64,000 nucleotides of DNA from an uncultured Lachnoclostridium sp. (lineage in GTDB: Bacteria > Bacillota > Clostridia > Lachnospirales > Lachnospiraceae). Under the pieces are notes generated by a model. The model was given only the letters and a program-made list of their open reading frames with translations. It ran no database searches and had not been told where the DNA came from. Location: NCBI GenBank assembly GCA_930986645.1, contig CAKNJS010000004.1, forward strand, positions 54,120-118,119, written 5' to 3'. The first letter of the stretch is position 1. Each line of letters begins with the position of its first letter. Positions 36,578 to 45,460 of this stretch are shown here, piece after piece. A program made the position numbers and the translations under genes.

Positions 36578-37395
36578 TTTAGTGTGTAAATATCCGTGCG
36601 GCGGTGGCGGAATACAGGAATCTGTTCTCTTGCCTTTCTGCATTCGTCCAGATCGATGTCAGTGACGTACAAATGAGCCTGCTCGTCCATTTGTGAGAGT
36701 ACATTTCCCCACGGATCCGTGATAATACTGTGCCCCCACGATACGTAGGATGCGGTTTTATCCCGGGCGGGAGCCGTACCTGCGATAAATACCTGATTGA
36801 ATACAGCCTGCGACCGGAAGAGCAGTTCCCAGTGCATGGGTCCTGTTGTCAGGTTGAAAGATGCAGGAACCAGAATAAGCTCGGCACCCTCAAGGGCCAT
36901 GAGGCGAAACAGTTCCGGAAAACGGATGTCGTAGCAGACTGCAAGTCCCATCGTGCACAAATCAGTCCGGAATGTTGTGATCTTGTTCCCGGCCGTGAGC
37001 ACTTCGGATTCCTGAAAATGCTGTCCTCCTTTGACGTTAATGTCAAACAGATGTATTTTGCGGTGTTTTGCAATCTGATTCCCGTCCGGGTCAAACACAT
37101 AGGCTGTATTGTAGATATGGCCCGAAGAGTCTCTCTCGGGAATGGTTCCGGCTGAGAGAAAGATCCGGAAAGAACGGGCGGCACGGGAGCAGGCCTGCCA
37201 TATGAAACCGCCTTCCTCTTCGGCATAATCAGGAAAAGAGGCAGTGTCATAAGGGCAGCAGAACATCTCGGGAAGCGCAAGCAGACGGGCTCCCTTCTGC
37301 GATGCCTGTCCGGCAATATGCATCAGAAAGCTGCATATCTGTTCCCTGTCTGTATATACCGGTGACTGTGCCTGTGCGATTCGTAAAGTTCTCAT
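36568..37395 (-). CDS. carbon-nitrogen hydrolase (nitrilase superfamily)
   Basis: 275 residues. The Glu-Lys-Cys triad is visible: LLALPEMFCCP (Glu), KHRKIHLFDI (Lys) and LGLAVCYDIRFPELFR-like LAVCYDIRFPE (Cys). The pattern resembles omega-amidase/Nit2-type enzymes, which hydrolyse alpha-ketoglutaramate or related amides, but substrate cannot be assigned with certainty. I chose the ATG at 37395, nine bases after GGAAGGG; an upstream frame from 37413 (MEGMKT) is less likely. No linked operon is apparent. Confidence 0.85.
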   Translation of the reverse strand: MRTLRIAQAQSPVYTDREQICSFLMHIAGQASQKGARLLALPEMFCCPYDTASFPDYAEEEGGFIWQACSRAARSFRIFLSAGTIPERDSSGHIYNTAYVFDPDGNQIAKHRKIHLFDINVKGGQHFQESEVLTAGNKITTFRTDLCTMGLAVCYDIRFPELFRLMALEGAELILVPASFNLTTGPMHWELLFRSQAVFNQVFIAGTAPARDKTASYVSWGHSIITDPWGNVLSQMDEQAHLYVTDIDLDECRKAREQIPVFRHRRTDIYTLKKC

Positions 37396-37451
37396 TGTTT
37401 TCATCCCTTCCATTTTTTACGGATGGATCTCGGTCTCTGACGGTTGGTGCA

Positions 37452-38585
37452 TCAGTCGGAGATCGGTGCAAAAGTTAATCCGGTCAGTTCGGCAAATAAT
37501 TCGGTGTCAATGAGCGGCTGGCCAGAGAGGTACACTTCTGTGTTGTCCGACAGGCAGTAAAAAGATCCGGAACTGCCGGCTTGTGAACTGTCTGCTCCTA
37601 TTCCCCATGTTCTGTAATAAGAATAGGAAAAAGAGTATATGGACCCATCGGCTGAGGTGAATGTAAAAGCTTCCGGTGATCCTGTGAGCTGATAGTTCCC
37701 TTCCCGGAGAAGAACTTCGTACAGCGTCCCGAAAGACATCTCGTCCGAATGCCGCAGGAGCAGTTCGGGATAACACAATTGTGTGCCGTCGGGACGGGTG
37801 ATCGTAAAGCGGTAATCACTGTCTGCATTGACAGCATCTTTGAGCTGTTCTTCGGTAAACAGGTCCAGATTCAGTCTGTATACAGCAGCGTAATGTGCAA
37901 AAGATTCCTCTGCGCTCCGGCGGAGCGATTCCGACGGGCTTTCGAAATAACCGTTTCCGTCCTGTTCGCTGTCATTTTCCAGCACTGTACCGCCCGCTTC
38001 TGAAACATAAGTATCGTGGCGGAGGAGGGTGCCGGATGTATTTCCGTCCGGGTATGTGAGGGGCTCACGGTAAGCAAGGCCGTATAAGAACCGGCAGGGG
38101 TATTTCTGGTCCAAAATATAATTGTCCAGATGCTCCAGCTGTCTGCAGAAATCCGCGATCTCATCTTTTGTATCATAGACGCCGCTTATGTACATTACAT
38201 CGCTGTAACCGTTCTCTGATATTTCAAGATCGTTCAGGGCGCCGGGATTCTCATCGAGGTAATGTTCCAGATAATACTTCCCCATCTCCAGATGATAGGT
38301 TGTCTCCATATCGTAAGTGGGAAACAGACTGTAGCCTGCATGGCTGATCAGCTCGAATTTTACTTCGGGCAGATCTTTTAAATACGCATTCCACACATGG
38401 TCTGTATAGCCGTATTCATTTTCCCGTTCAGTATAATCTTTGGAAACGGCAATTGTTTCATCTGCAATGTTTTCTTTGAACCATGCCGCGGCTTCACTGC
38501 GCTTGTAATGTCCGCAGCCCGAAAGTGAAAGTGCGCAGAAAAGAAAAACGGATAGAAGAAACAGAACTTTAAAATACTTTTTCAT
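37452..38585 (-). CDS. uncharacterised lipoprotein coupled to a LacI regulator
   Basis: 377 residues, not recognised. A signal peptide with lipobox (LSLSGC, C24) places it on the outer face of the membrane. The rest is rich in Tyr, Asp and Glu with regions such as NAYLKDLPEVKFELISHAGY and MGKYYLEHYLDENPG, with no catalytic motif that I recognise. Its start codon overlaps the stop of the LacI gene (ATGA), so the two are translationally linked. By position beside the maltodextrin locus it might be a carbohydrate-related surface protein, but that is only inference. Confidence 0.8.
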   Translation of the reverse strand: MKKYFKVLFLLSVFLFCALSLSGCGHYKRSEAAAWFKENIADETIAVSKDYTERENEYGYTDHVWNAYLKDLPEVKFELISHAGYSLFPTYDMETTYHLEMGKYYLEHYLDENPGALNDLEISENGYSDVMYISGVYDTKDEIADFCRQLEHLDNYILDQKYPCRFLYGLAYREPLTYPDGNTSGTLLRHDTYVSEAGGTVLENDSEQDGNGYFESPSESLRRSAEESFAHYAAVYRLNLDLFTEEQLKDAVNADSDYRFTITRPDGTQLCYPELLLRHSDEMSFGTLYEVLLREGNYQLTGSPEAFTFTSADGSIYSFSYSYYRTWGIGADSSQAGSSGSFYCLSDNTEVYLSGQPLIDTELFAELTGLTFAPISD

Positions 38586-39604
38586 AGACTTTTATCCCCT
38601 GAAATATTTCGTGAAGTACCTGTGGACTGCCGGACGATAAGATCAGCGTGAAGCTGAACCGTACTGAGCGGAACTCCGTTCAGCAGGCCGCTTAATGCAT
38701 TGAATCCGCATTTGCCGAGCTGGATGCGGTCCTGCCGTACAGTTGTAAGCGGCGGGTAAGTGTAGGCAGACAGAGGTATATCATCAAAGCCGATAATGCT
38801 GATGTCATCAGGAACACGATATCCCAATTGTTTACACTGTGTGATCGCGGCACTGGCAAAGGTGTCCTGACAACAGATAATTGCTGTCATGCCCATATCG
38901 AGAAAACGGGGCAGATGCTTCTCCATACATTCGGACAGATAGTAAGAGCAGCCGGCAAAAGAAGAGTCAGCTTTGAGCCCGTGGCTTCTCATTGCCTGAA
39001 AAAATGCCCTGTGGCGTACCTGCATGATATATGAGCCGAGGGCGCTGCTGATATAGCCGATCTTTTTATGCCCCAGTTTTTTTAAATGGCTGATGGCAAG
39101 ATACATTCCTTCTTCATTATCAATTCCTACATAGGCGGTCATCGGGTTGCCGACGATGTGATTATCATAGAGCGCGGCAGGCGTACGGCTTGTCTGCAAA
39201 TCTTTCATCCACGGCTCTCCGAGGGAAAAACCGAGGAGAAAAGCTCCGGAAAAATCGTGCTGGAGCATAAATACATCGAAGGAGATCTCTCTTTGCAGAT
39301 TAACATCTACGGGGACAACGGCCACTTCGTATCCGGCGGGTTCTGCTATCTGTCGGAATCCCATGACGATATCATAGGCGAAGTGGTGCGGTTCTTCGTA
39401 TTCAATATTATCCCGCTGTATGATAACGCACAGCTTTTTTACGGGCTTCTTATAACGGCGCAGTTTTGTGTAGCCAAGTTCCACCGCGGTTTCAAGTATC
39501 TGTTTCTGTAATGATTTGCTGATGTCCGGCGCATTGTTTAGAGCTTTTGAAACGGTGCTTTTGGAAATGCCGAGCTTATCAGCAATATCTTGTATTGTGG
39601 TCAT
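38582..39604 (-). CDS. LacI-family regulator of the maltodextrin locus
   Basis: 340 residues. The N-terminal HTH is complete (MTTIQDIADKLGISKSTVSKALN with the hinge-helix region after it) and the periplasmic-binding-protein-like core follows (IIGFDDIPLSAYTYPPLTTVRQ). It lies divergently from malEFG and GH13 genes and is thus the likely MalR-type controller, with a maltodextrin effector. The ribosome binding site CAGGTG is 10 bases from the ATG. A promoter on the minus strand is at 39643-39671. Confidence 0.93.
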   Translation of the reverse strand: MTTIQDIADKLGISKSTVSKALNNAPDISKSLQKQILETAVELGYTKLRRYKKPVKKLCVIIQRDNIEYEEPHHFAYDIVMGFRQIAEPAGYEVAVVPVDVNLQREISFDVFMLQHDFSGAFLLGFSLGEPWMKDLQTSRTPAALYDNHIVGNPMTAYVGIDNEEGMYLAISHLKKLGHKKIGYISSALGSYIMQVRHRAFFQAMRSHGLKADSSFAGCSYYLSECMEKHLPRFLDMGMTAIICCQDTFASAAITQCKQLGYRVPDDISIIGFDDIPLSAYTYPPLTTVRQDRIQLGKCGFNALSGLLNGVPLSTVQLHADLIVRQSTGTSRNISGDKSL

Positions 39605-39642
39605 AATAGCTTTTCACCTGAATTCTGAAGAAATCTAAAAAT

Positions 39643-39671
39643 ATTATACGAAAAATGGATATGAAAATCAA
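39643..39671 (-). promoter_or_regulatory. promoter of the LacI-family gene
   Basis: On the minus strand, TTGATT (39671-39666), 17-bp spacer and TATAAT (39648-39643). Confidence 0.65.
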
Positions 39672-39714
39672 CTTTGCAACAGAAATGAGAGGAATGGAAA
39701 CACAAAGTTTAGAA

Positions 39715-39722
39715 ATGTTTCG
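39715..39722. promoter_or_regulatory. possible LacI half-site
   Basis: ATGTTTCG is the exact complement of CGAAACAT at 39871-39878, the two being ~150 bp apart in the divergent region. Confidence 0.3.
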
Positions 39723-39822
39723 ATAAAAGAAATGCAGTTGATATTAAAAAATAATAGTGCACAAAAAAAGAACAGAAATTTTGTGCAGTTAATATAAAAT
39801 ATAGTGAAAAACAGAAATTCAA

Positions 39823-39851
39823 TTGACGATTAAGAACAAAAGGAATATGAT
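39823..39851 (+). promoter_or_regulatory. malE operon promoter
   Basis: TTGACG (39823-39828), 17-bp spacer, TATGAT (39846-39851). Confidence 0.75.
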
Positions 39852-39860
39852 GTGAAATAC

Positions 39861-39878
39861 CGAAACAATACGAAACAT
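39861..39878 (+). promoter_or_regulatory. candidate operator of the malE operon
   Basis: CGAAACAATACGAAACAT, a 10-bp direct repeat of CGAAACA at the expected transcription start just downstream of the -10. The divergent LacI protein is the natural candidate to bind it. Confidence 0.4.
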
Positions 39879-39898
39879 ATGAAAGAGAGGAATGAAGA

Positions 39899-41140
39899 AT
39901 GAAAAAAAGAGCAGTTGCGGTGCTGCTTGCCGGAGTAATGACATTTGGACTTGCGGCCGCTGGTCTGACCGGATGCGGAAACGATTCGGCAGAGGGAGGA
40001 ACAGAAAACGTTCGTCTGATGGTCTGGTCACCTCAGAATGATCAGTCGAAAGATAACGGCGAATGGCTTCAGACAATGTGTAACAATTTTGCTGAAGAGC
40101 ATCCGGAGTGGAACATTACTTTTGTCTACGGTGTGGCAGATGAGGCAAGCGCGGCAGGGCAGGTAGCGCAGGATCCCGAGGCAAGCGCTGATGTATTTAT
40201 GTTTGCAAATGACACATTGACCACGATGACAGATGCAAACGCCCTTGCAAAATTCGGCGGAAAGTACAGGGAAGAGATTGAAGCGACAAATACACAGGAA
40301 GTTCTGGATTCCCTGATTATGGACGGCGATCTTTACGGAGTGCCTTTTACGACGAATACATGGTTTATGTATTATGACAAGAGTGTATTTTCAGAAGAAG
40401 ATGTGAAGAATCTTGATACGATGCTCGAGAAGGGGGGTGTATCATTTCCGTTTGTCAACTCATGGTATCTGCCGGCGTTTTACATAGGAAACGGATGCAC
40501 CCTTTTCGGAGACGGAACAGATGAATCTGCCGGCGTTGACTTTGGCGGCCAGAACGCCGTGGATGTTACCAATTATCTGATCGATCTGGAGCAGAATGAA
40601 AACTTTAAGATCGATGATCTCGGATCCGGTATTGCAGGACTTCGCGATGGAAGCATTAATGCTATGTTCACCGGTTCATGGGATGCCAACTCTATTAAGG
40701 AAATTCTGGGAGATAACATGGGCGTTACTTCTCTTCCGACCTTTACGCTGAACGGGGAAGAGCACCAGATGAAGGCATATGCGGGCTCAAAGGCGATCGG
40801 CGTTAATCCGAACAGTAAAAATATGGAAGCTGCCATCGCGCTGGCTGTGTATCTGGGATCTGCCGAGTCACAGAGAGCACACTACGAAATGTGCGGAACA
40901 ATACCGTGTAATACGGAACTTCTTGCAGATGAATCGATCAGTTCCGATCCGGTTGTAACTGCGCAGAATGATACATTCAATAATACTTCTATTCTGCAGC
41001 CTTTTGTTTCTAAGATGAACAACTGCTGGACTCCGGTGGAAAATCTGGGTAAAGGAATCCGAAACGGAAGCATTACCCATGATAATGCTCAGGAGCAGAC
41101 AGAAGGTATGAACGAGGCAATGAACAGTGATGGAATCTAA
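39899..41140 (+). CDS. malE: maltodextrin ABC transporter substrate-binding lipoprotein
   Basis: 413 residues. A signal peptide with lipobox (GLTGC, C26) anchors it outside. The fold is the type 1 sugar-binding protein: LMVWSPQNDQ start, PEASADVFMFANDTLT and ALAKFGGKY early, DLYGVPFTTNTWFMYYDKSVF near residue 140, and AMFTGSWDANSIKEIL and KAIGVNPNSKNMEAA later. Together with MalF, MalG and the downstream GH13 enzymes it points to maltose/maltodextrin. No ATP-binding subunit is in the operon, so a shared MsmK-type ATPase must serve it. Confidence 0.9.
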   Translation: MKKRAVAVLLAGVMTFGLAAAGLTGCGNDSAEGGTENVRLMVWSPQNDQSKDNGEWLQTMCNNFAEEHPEWNITFVYGVADEASAAGQVAQDPEASADVFMFANDTLTTMTDANALAKFGGKYREEIEATNTQEVLDSLIMDGDLYGVPFTTNTWFMYYDKSVFSEEDVKNLDTMLEKGGVSFPFVNSWYLPAFYIGNGCTLFGDGTDESAGVDFGGQNAVDVTNYLIDLEQNENFKIDDLGSGIAGLRDGSINAMFTGSWDANSIKEILGDNMGVTSLPTFTLNGEEHQMKAYAGSKAIGVNPNSKNMEAAIALAVYLGSAESQRAHYEMCGTIPCNTELLADESISSDPVVTAQNDTFNNTSILQPFVSKMNNCWTPVENLGKGIRNGSITHDNAQEQTEGMNEAMNSDGI

Positions 41141-41155
41141 AATGAGGTGATGAGG

Positions 41156-42535
41156 ATGGGAATTTTCAAAAAAAGAGTAAATGATTTTCCGACTCCCTAT
41201 ACGTGTACAAGAGCAATAAGAGAGGGAGGTTTAGAGACAAAACTCTCCATGCTGCTCATGGGATTCGGTAATATCGTACATGGACAGAGGATCAAAGGGC
41301 TTCTGTATCTGGCGCTGGAAGTAATCTATGTTGTATTTATGGTTGTAAACGGAATTGGATTTCTGGGGATGCTTCCTTCCCTTGGTTCAGTTCCACAGGA
41401 AGAAGTCTGGGATGAGGCAAAGCAGGTTTACATGTACACAAAGGGCGACCAGTCGATCTTGATTCTGCTCTACGGTGTGGCGACAGTCTTTGTGACGGTG
41501 CTTATGTTCCTTGCATGGAGAGGAGCGCTGCGCAGCGCGTACAAGGCTGAGTGTCTGGCAAAAGAAGGAAGGCATGTAAACAATTTTGTGGAGGATTTAA
41601 AGTCACTGCTCCATGAGAATCTGCACAGACTGCTTATGACGCCGCCGGTCTTCTTTATCTTTGCGTTTACTGTACTTCCGCTGATTTTTATGATCTGTAT
41701 GGCGTTTACAAACTACAGTAAGATCGATAACCATCTTATGCTGTTTGACTGGGTGGGGCTCGATAACTTTGCGGCGCTGTTTGATTCCAGCAGTATCCTT
41801 GGAAGCACGTTCTGGTCTGTACTCGGATGGACGCTGGTGTGGGCATTCTTTGCAACATTTTCAAACTACATTTTCGGAATGATCATCTCACTGATGATCA
41901 ACCGGAAAGGAACACGGGCGAAAGGGTTCTGGAGATTCTGCTTTGTACTCTCCTGTGCGGTGCCGATGTTCGTTTCTCTGCTGATTATGAGAACGATGCT
42001 TCAGCCGGAAGGAGCAATCAATGTATTATTAAGAAATCTCGGACTGATTGCATCGGATGCAAGTCTTCCGTTCTTTACAGATCCCACATGGGCCAGAGTG
42101 ACGGTCATCATTATCAATGTATGGGTAGGCGTTCCTTATACCCTGCTTCAGCTGACCGGAGTTCTTCAGAACATTCCGGAGGAACTCTACGAGGCTGCCA
42201 AGGTTGACGGAGCCAATGCGGTACAGATCTTCTTTAAGATTACACTGCCGTATATGCTGTATGTGACTACGCCATATCTGATCACGACATTTACGGGAAA
42301 TGTAAATAACTTCAATGTCATTTATCTGCTGTCGGGAGGAGATCCGGTCACAGACCTTGCGTCTACTGCCGGAAAGACAGATCTGCTTGTGACATGGCTG
42401 TACAAGCTGACTATCGATAAGCAGTACTATAACATCGGCGCGGTTATCGGTATCCTGACCTTTGTAATCCTTGCCATCGGAGCGCTGATTACTTATCGCA
42501 ACAGCAAATCTTATAAAGAAGAAGGAGGATTCTAA
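41156..42535 (+). CDS. malF: maltodextrin ABC transporter permease, MalF-type
   Basis: About 459 residues with eight or so membrane helices. The EAA motif EELYEAAKVDGANAVQIFFKITLPYM marks the ATPase contact. A long N-terminal part before the transport core (residues 1-150), including an additional helix pair, is typical of Firmicute MalF. ATG 41156 is 7 bases after the extended ribosome binding site GAGGTGAT; a GTG at 41147 is possible. Lies between malE and malG. Confidence 0.93.
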   Translation: MGIFKKRVNDFPTPYTCTRAIREGGLETKLSMLLMGFGNIVHGQRIKGLLYLALEVIYVVFMVVNGIGFLGMLPSLGSVPQEEVWDEAKQVYMYTKGDQSILILLYGVATVFVTVLMFLAWRGALRSAYKAECLAKEGRHVNNFVEDLKSLLHENLHRLLMTPPVFFIFAFTVLPLIFMICMAFTNYSKIDNHLMLFDWVGLDNFAALFDSSSILGSTFWSVLGWTLVWAFFATFSNYIFGMIISLMINRKGTRAKGFWRFCFVLSCAVPMFVSLLIMRTMLQPEGAINVLLRNLGLIASDASLPFFTDPTWARVTVIIINVWVGVPYTLLQLTGVLQNIPEELYEAAKVDGANAVQIFFKITLPYMLYVTTPYLITTFTGNVNNFNVIYLLSGGDPVTDLASTAGKTDLLVTWLYKLTIDKQYYNIGAVIGILTFVILAIGALITYRNSKSYKEEGGF

Positions 42536-42537
42536 GC

Positions 42538-43410
42538 ATGGCTGGACAGAAAATGCATTCTGCAAAAAGAAAACGCTTTATTAACAATTCGATCGTCCAC
42601 GTGATTCTGGCAATCCTCGCTGTGATCTGGGTATTCCCGATCGTGTGGGTTGTCCTGACAAGTTTCCGCGCGGAGAAAGGCTCCTATGTGTCCACTTTCC
42701 TGCCGCAGTCGTATACACTGGACAATTATGTAAAACTGTTTACCGATACAACAATCCTGAACTTCCCGCAGATGTTCCTGAACACACTGCTTATTGCCAT
42801 CTGTTCCTGCATTCTTTCTACATTTTATGTGCTGGCGGTGTCCTACTGTCTGTCAAGACTGCGCTTTAAGCTCAGAAAACCGTATATGAACATGGCAATG
42901 ATTCTCGGCCTGTTCCCGGGATTCATGTCCATGATCGCTGTGTACTTTATACTGAAAGCTATCGGACTGACAGAAGGAAACCTGATCAAACTGGCACTGA
43001 TCCTTGTCTATTCGGGAGGAGCGGCGCTGAGTTTCCAGATCGCAAAAGGTTTCTTCGACACGATCCCGATCGCGGTGGACGAGGCCGCACTTCTGGACGG
43101 ATGTACAAGATGGCAGATATTTACCAAGATTACGCTTCCTTTGAGCAAGCCCATTGTCATCTATACGACGCTGACTGCATTTATGTCACCGTGGCTTGAC
43201 TTCATCTTTGCCAAGGTTATCTGCCGCGCAAACTCTGACCAGTATACGATAGCTATCGGACTGTGGAAGATGCTTGAGAAAGAGTACATTGATAACTGGT
43301 ATACCTGTTTCGCTGCAGGTGCGGTGCTGATCTCAATTCCGATCGCGGCATTGTTCCTGTATATGCAGAGATATTATGTTGACGGACTATCGGGAGCCGT
43401 CAAAGGATAA
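42538..43410 (+). CDS. malG: maltodextrin ABC transporter permease, MalG-type
   Basis: 290 residues with six membrane helices. The EAA loop is IAVDEAALLDGCTRWQIFTKITLPLSKP. The C-terminus LYMQRYYVDGLSGAVKG is the family end. The GGAGGA ribosome binding site lies in the last codons of malF, two bases before its stop. A terminator-like hairpin follows. Confidence 0.95.
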   Translation: MAGQKMHSAKRKRFINNSIVHVILAILAVIWVFPIVWVVLTSFRAEKGSYVSTFLPQSYTLDNYVKLFTDTTILNFPQMFLNTLLIAICSCILSTFYVLAVSYCLSRLRFKLRKPYMNMAMILGLFPGFMSMIAVYFILKAIGLTEGNLIKLALILVYSGGAALSFQIAKGFFDTIPIAVDEAALLDGCTRWQIFTKITLPLSKPIVIYTTLTAFMSPWLDFIFAKVICRANSDQYTIAIGLWKMLEKEYIDNWYTCFAAGAVLISIPIAALFLYMQRYYVDGLSGAVKG

Positions 43411-43429
43411 TTCCCGAATACTTAAAAAA

Positions 43430-43464
43430 TCTGAGGCGGGCATGAACTGTCCGTCTCAGATTTT
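43430..43464 (+). terminator. hairpin between malG and the pullulanase gene
   Basis: TCTGAGGCGG pairs with CCGTCTCAGA (one wobble), flanked by AAAAAA and TTTT. Possible partial terminator or mRNA 3'-end stabiliser that lowers enzyme expression relative to the transporter. Confidence 0.7.
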
Positions 43465-43495
43465 GGCATCTAATAGTAAAGGAAAGGCAGATATT

Positions 43496-45460
43496 ATGAA
43501 GACAGCGTTAGAATGGAAAAAGTATTATTCAAGTCCGGAATTTCGGAACAATTATATATACAGCGGAAATGATCTCGGGGTGAGCTGCACAGACAGCGGG
43601 ACTTCATTTAAGCTCTGGAGCCCTTCGGCGGACAGCGTCACCCTTAATCTGTATCGGGATGGAAACAGAGGAAAGGCGTTTTTCTGCGTTCCGCTGAAAA
43701 GAGAGGAAGCAGGAGTCTGGCACTGGAGTACAGCCGAGAGGCTGCACGGCGTATATTATGATTATATTCTTGAAATAGAAGGTGAAACTGTGCGCTCGGC
43801 GGATCCGTGGGCAAAGGCCTGCGGGCTCAACGGACAGCGGAGCATGGCGGTGAATCTTGAACTGACCGATCCGGAAGGGTGGGATATGGACAGGGCGCCT
43901 GAGAAACCCCGGGAGCAGATTATCTATGAGCTTCACGTGAAAGAGTTCTCATGGGATGCATCCGGAGGATTCCCCGAGAAATACAGAGGAAAATATAAGG
44001 CGTTTACCTGTACCGATACTACGCTGAATAATGACGGGATTCATCCGACGGGGATCAGATATCTGAAAGATCTCGGGGTGACCCACGTGCAGATCATGCC
44101 GGCATATGATTACGGTTCTGTAAATGAAGCGGGGAAGGATACGGAGTTTAACTGGGGCTATGATCCGGTGAACTACAATGTGCCGGAAGGTTCCTATTCT
44201 ACGGATCCGGAGCATGGCGAAGTGCGTATCATGGAGATGAAGGAAATGATACAGTCTCTTCATGCCCATGGGTTCCGGGTGATCATGGACGTGGTATACA
44301 ACCATACATATTCTCTGGATTCATGGTTCCAGAGAACGGCGCCGTGGTATTTTTACCGTGTATTTGACGACGGAAGGATATCTAACGGATCTGCCTGCGG
44401 AAATGACGTGGCAAGCGAGAGAGAAATGTGTGCGGAATATATTCTGGAATCTGTACTTTACTGGACAGAGGAGTACCATATTGACGGATTCCGGTTTGAT
44501 CTGATGGGACTTCTGGATGTCGATCTCATGAACCGGATACGCAGAGCGCTTGATGACAGATATGGAAAAGGCGAGAAACTTATTTTCGGTGAGCCTTGGG
44601 CAGCAGCGGAGACGGCAATGGAAGGCGGAGCTGTCCCTGCCCTTAAGAAAAATATTGCTCTTCTGGATGAGAATATCGGTATGTTCTGCGATGATACAAG
44701 AGATGCTGTGAAAGGATCTGCCCTGAAGATCAAAAGGCCGGGATTTGTCAACGGCGCCCCGGGGAAAGAGGCGGATATTATCCAGAGTGCCCGCGCATGG
44801 AAGGGAACCGGAGTCAAGGCTCCCTCACAGATTATCACCTATGTTTCCGCCCATGATAACCAGACTCTGTGGGATAAGCTGGCAGAGACTATGCCGGGGG
44901 CAGGAGCAGAAGAGCGGATGCGCCTGAACCGTATGGCGGCGGCAGTATATATGACGTGCCAGGGAACGCTGTTCTTTCTGTCCGGCGAGGAGTTTGCCCG
45001 GACAAAGAATGGAATGGAGGACTCATACAACGCGCCGATCGCGCTGAACCGTCTGGACTGGGAGCAGGCGTGGAAGAACCGGGATCTGGTGGAATACTAC
45101 AGGGGGCTTATCGCGCTGAGGTTAAGGCTTCCCGGACTCTGTGACAAATCTGCGGATGCGGCCGGCAGGATCGGAAATGAACAAAAATCTGAAGGACTGA
45201 TCAGTTTTACGGTGGACAATCAGCCGGCCGGAGAATATAATAAATGGGATTATCTGAAGATCATTTACAACAGCAGCGGAGCGGCCCGCTCCGTTGTGGT
45301 TGGAGAAGGAGAGTGGGAAATCCTCTGCAGCGGTGAAGACAGCTGGCTGTGGAAGAAGCACGTGCCTGCAAAAAAAGGAATGATGATCGAGCCCCGGAGC
45401 GTGCTTGTGCTCGGAAGACTGGCAGAAAGAGAAGAAAGGACAGAAAAAATATGGGCATAA
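43496..45460 (+). CDS. pulA: type I pullulanase (GH13_14-like)
   Basis: 654 residues, no signal peptide, so intracellular. It cleaves alpha-1,6 branches in imported maltodextrins. The N-terminal carbohydrate module (GTSFKLWSPSADSVTLNLY) precedes the barrel. NWGYDPVNYNVPEGSYSTDP is the pullulanase signature, with Phe in place of the usual Tyr before it. The three acids are in GFRFDLMGLLDVD (nucleophile), IFGEPWA (acid/base) and SAHDNQTLWDK. ATG 43496 follows AAAGGAAAGG; a longer frame from 43376 overlaps malG and is unlikely. Its stop overlaps the next gene by 10 bp. Confidence 0.92.
   Translation: MKTALEWKKYYSSPEFRNNYIYSGNDLGVSCTDSGTSFKLWSPSADSVTLNLYRDGNRGKAFFCVPLKREEAGVWHWSTAERLHGVYYDYILEIEGETVRSADPWAKACGLNGQRSMAVNLELTDPEGWDMDRAPEKPREQIIYELHVKEFSWDASGGFPEKYRGKYKAFTCTDTTLNNDGIHPTGIRYLKDLGVTHVQIMPAYDYGSVNEAGKDTEFNWGYDPVNYNVPEGSYSTDPEHGEVRIMEMKEMIQSLHAHGFRVIMDVVYNHTYSLDSWFQRTAPWYFYRVFDDGRISNGSACGNDVASEREMCAEYILESVLYWTEEYHIDGFRFDLMGLLDVDLMNRIRRALDDRYGKGEKLIFGEPWAAAETAMEGGAVPALKKNIALLDENIGMFCDDTRDAVKGSALKIKRPGFVNGAPGKEADIIQSARAWKGTGVKAPSQIITYVSAHDNQTLWDKLAETMPGAGAEERMRLNRMAAAVYMTCQGTLFFLSGEEFARTKNGMEDSYNAPIALNRLDWEQAWKNRDLVEYYRGLIALRLRLPGLCDKSADAAGRIGNEQKSEGLISFTVDNQPAGEYNKWDYLKIIYNSSGAARSVVVGEGEWEILCSGEDSWLWKKHVPAKKGMMIEPRSVLVLGRLAEREERTEKIWA

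Noticed and set aside
39605..39898. CcpA cre site in the maltodextrin divergent region
   Set aside because: I found no sequence fitting TGWAANCGNTNWCA without several mismatches.
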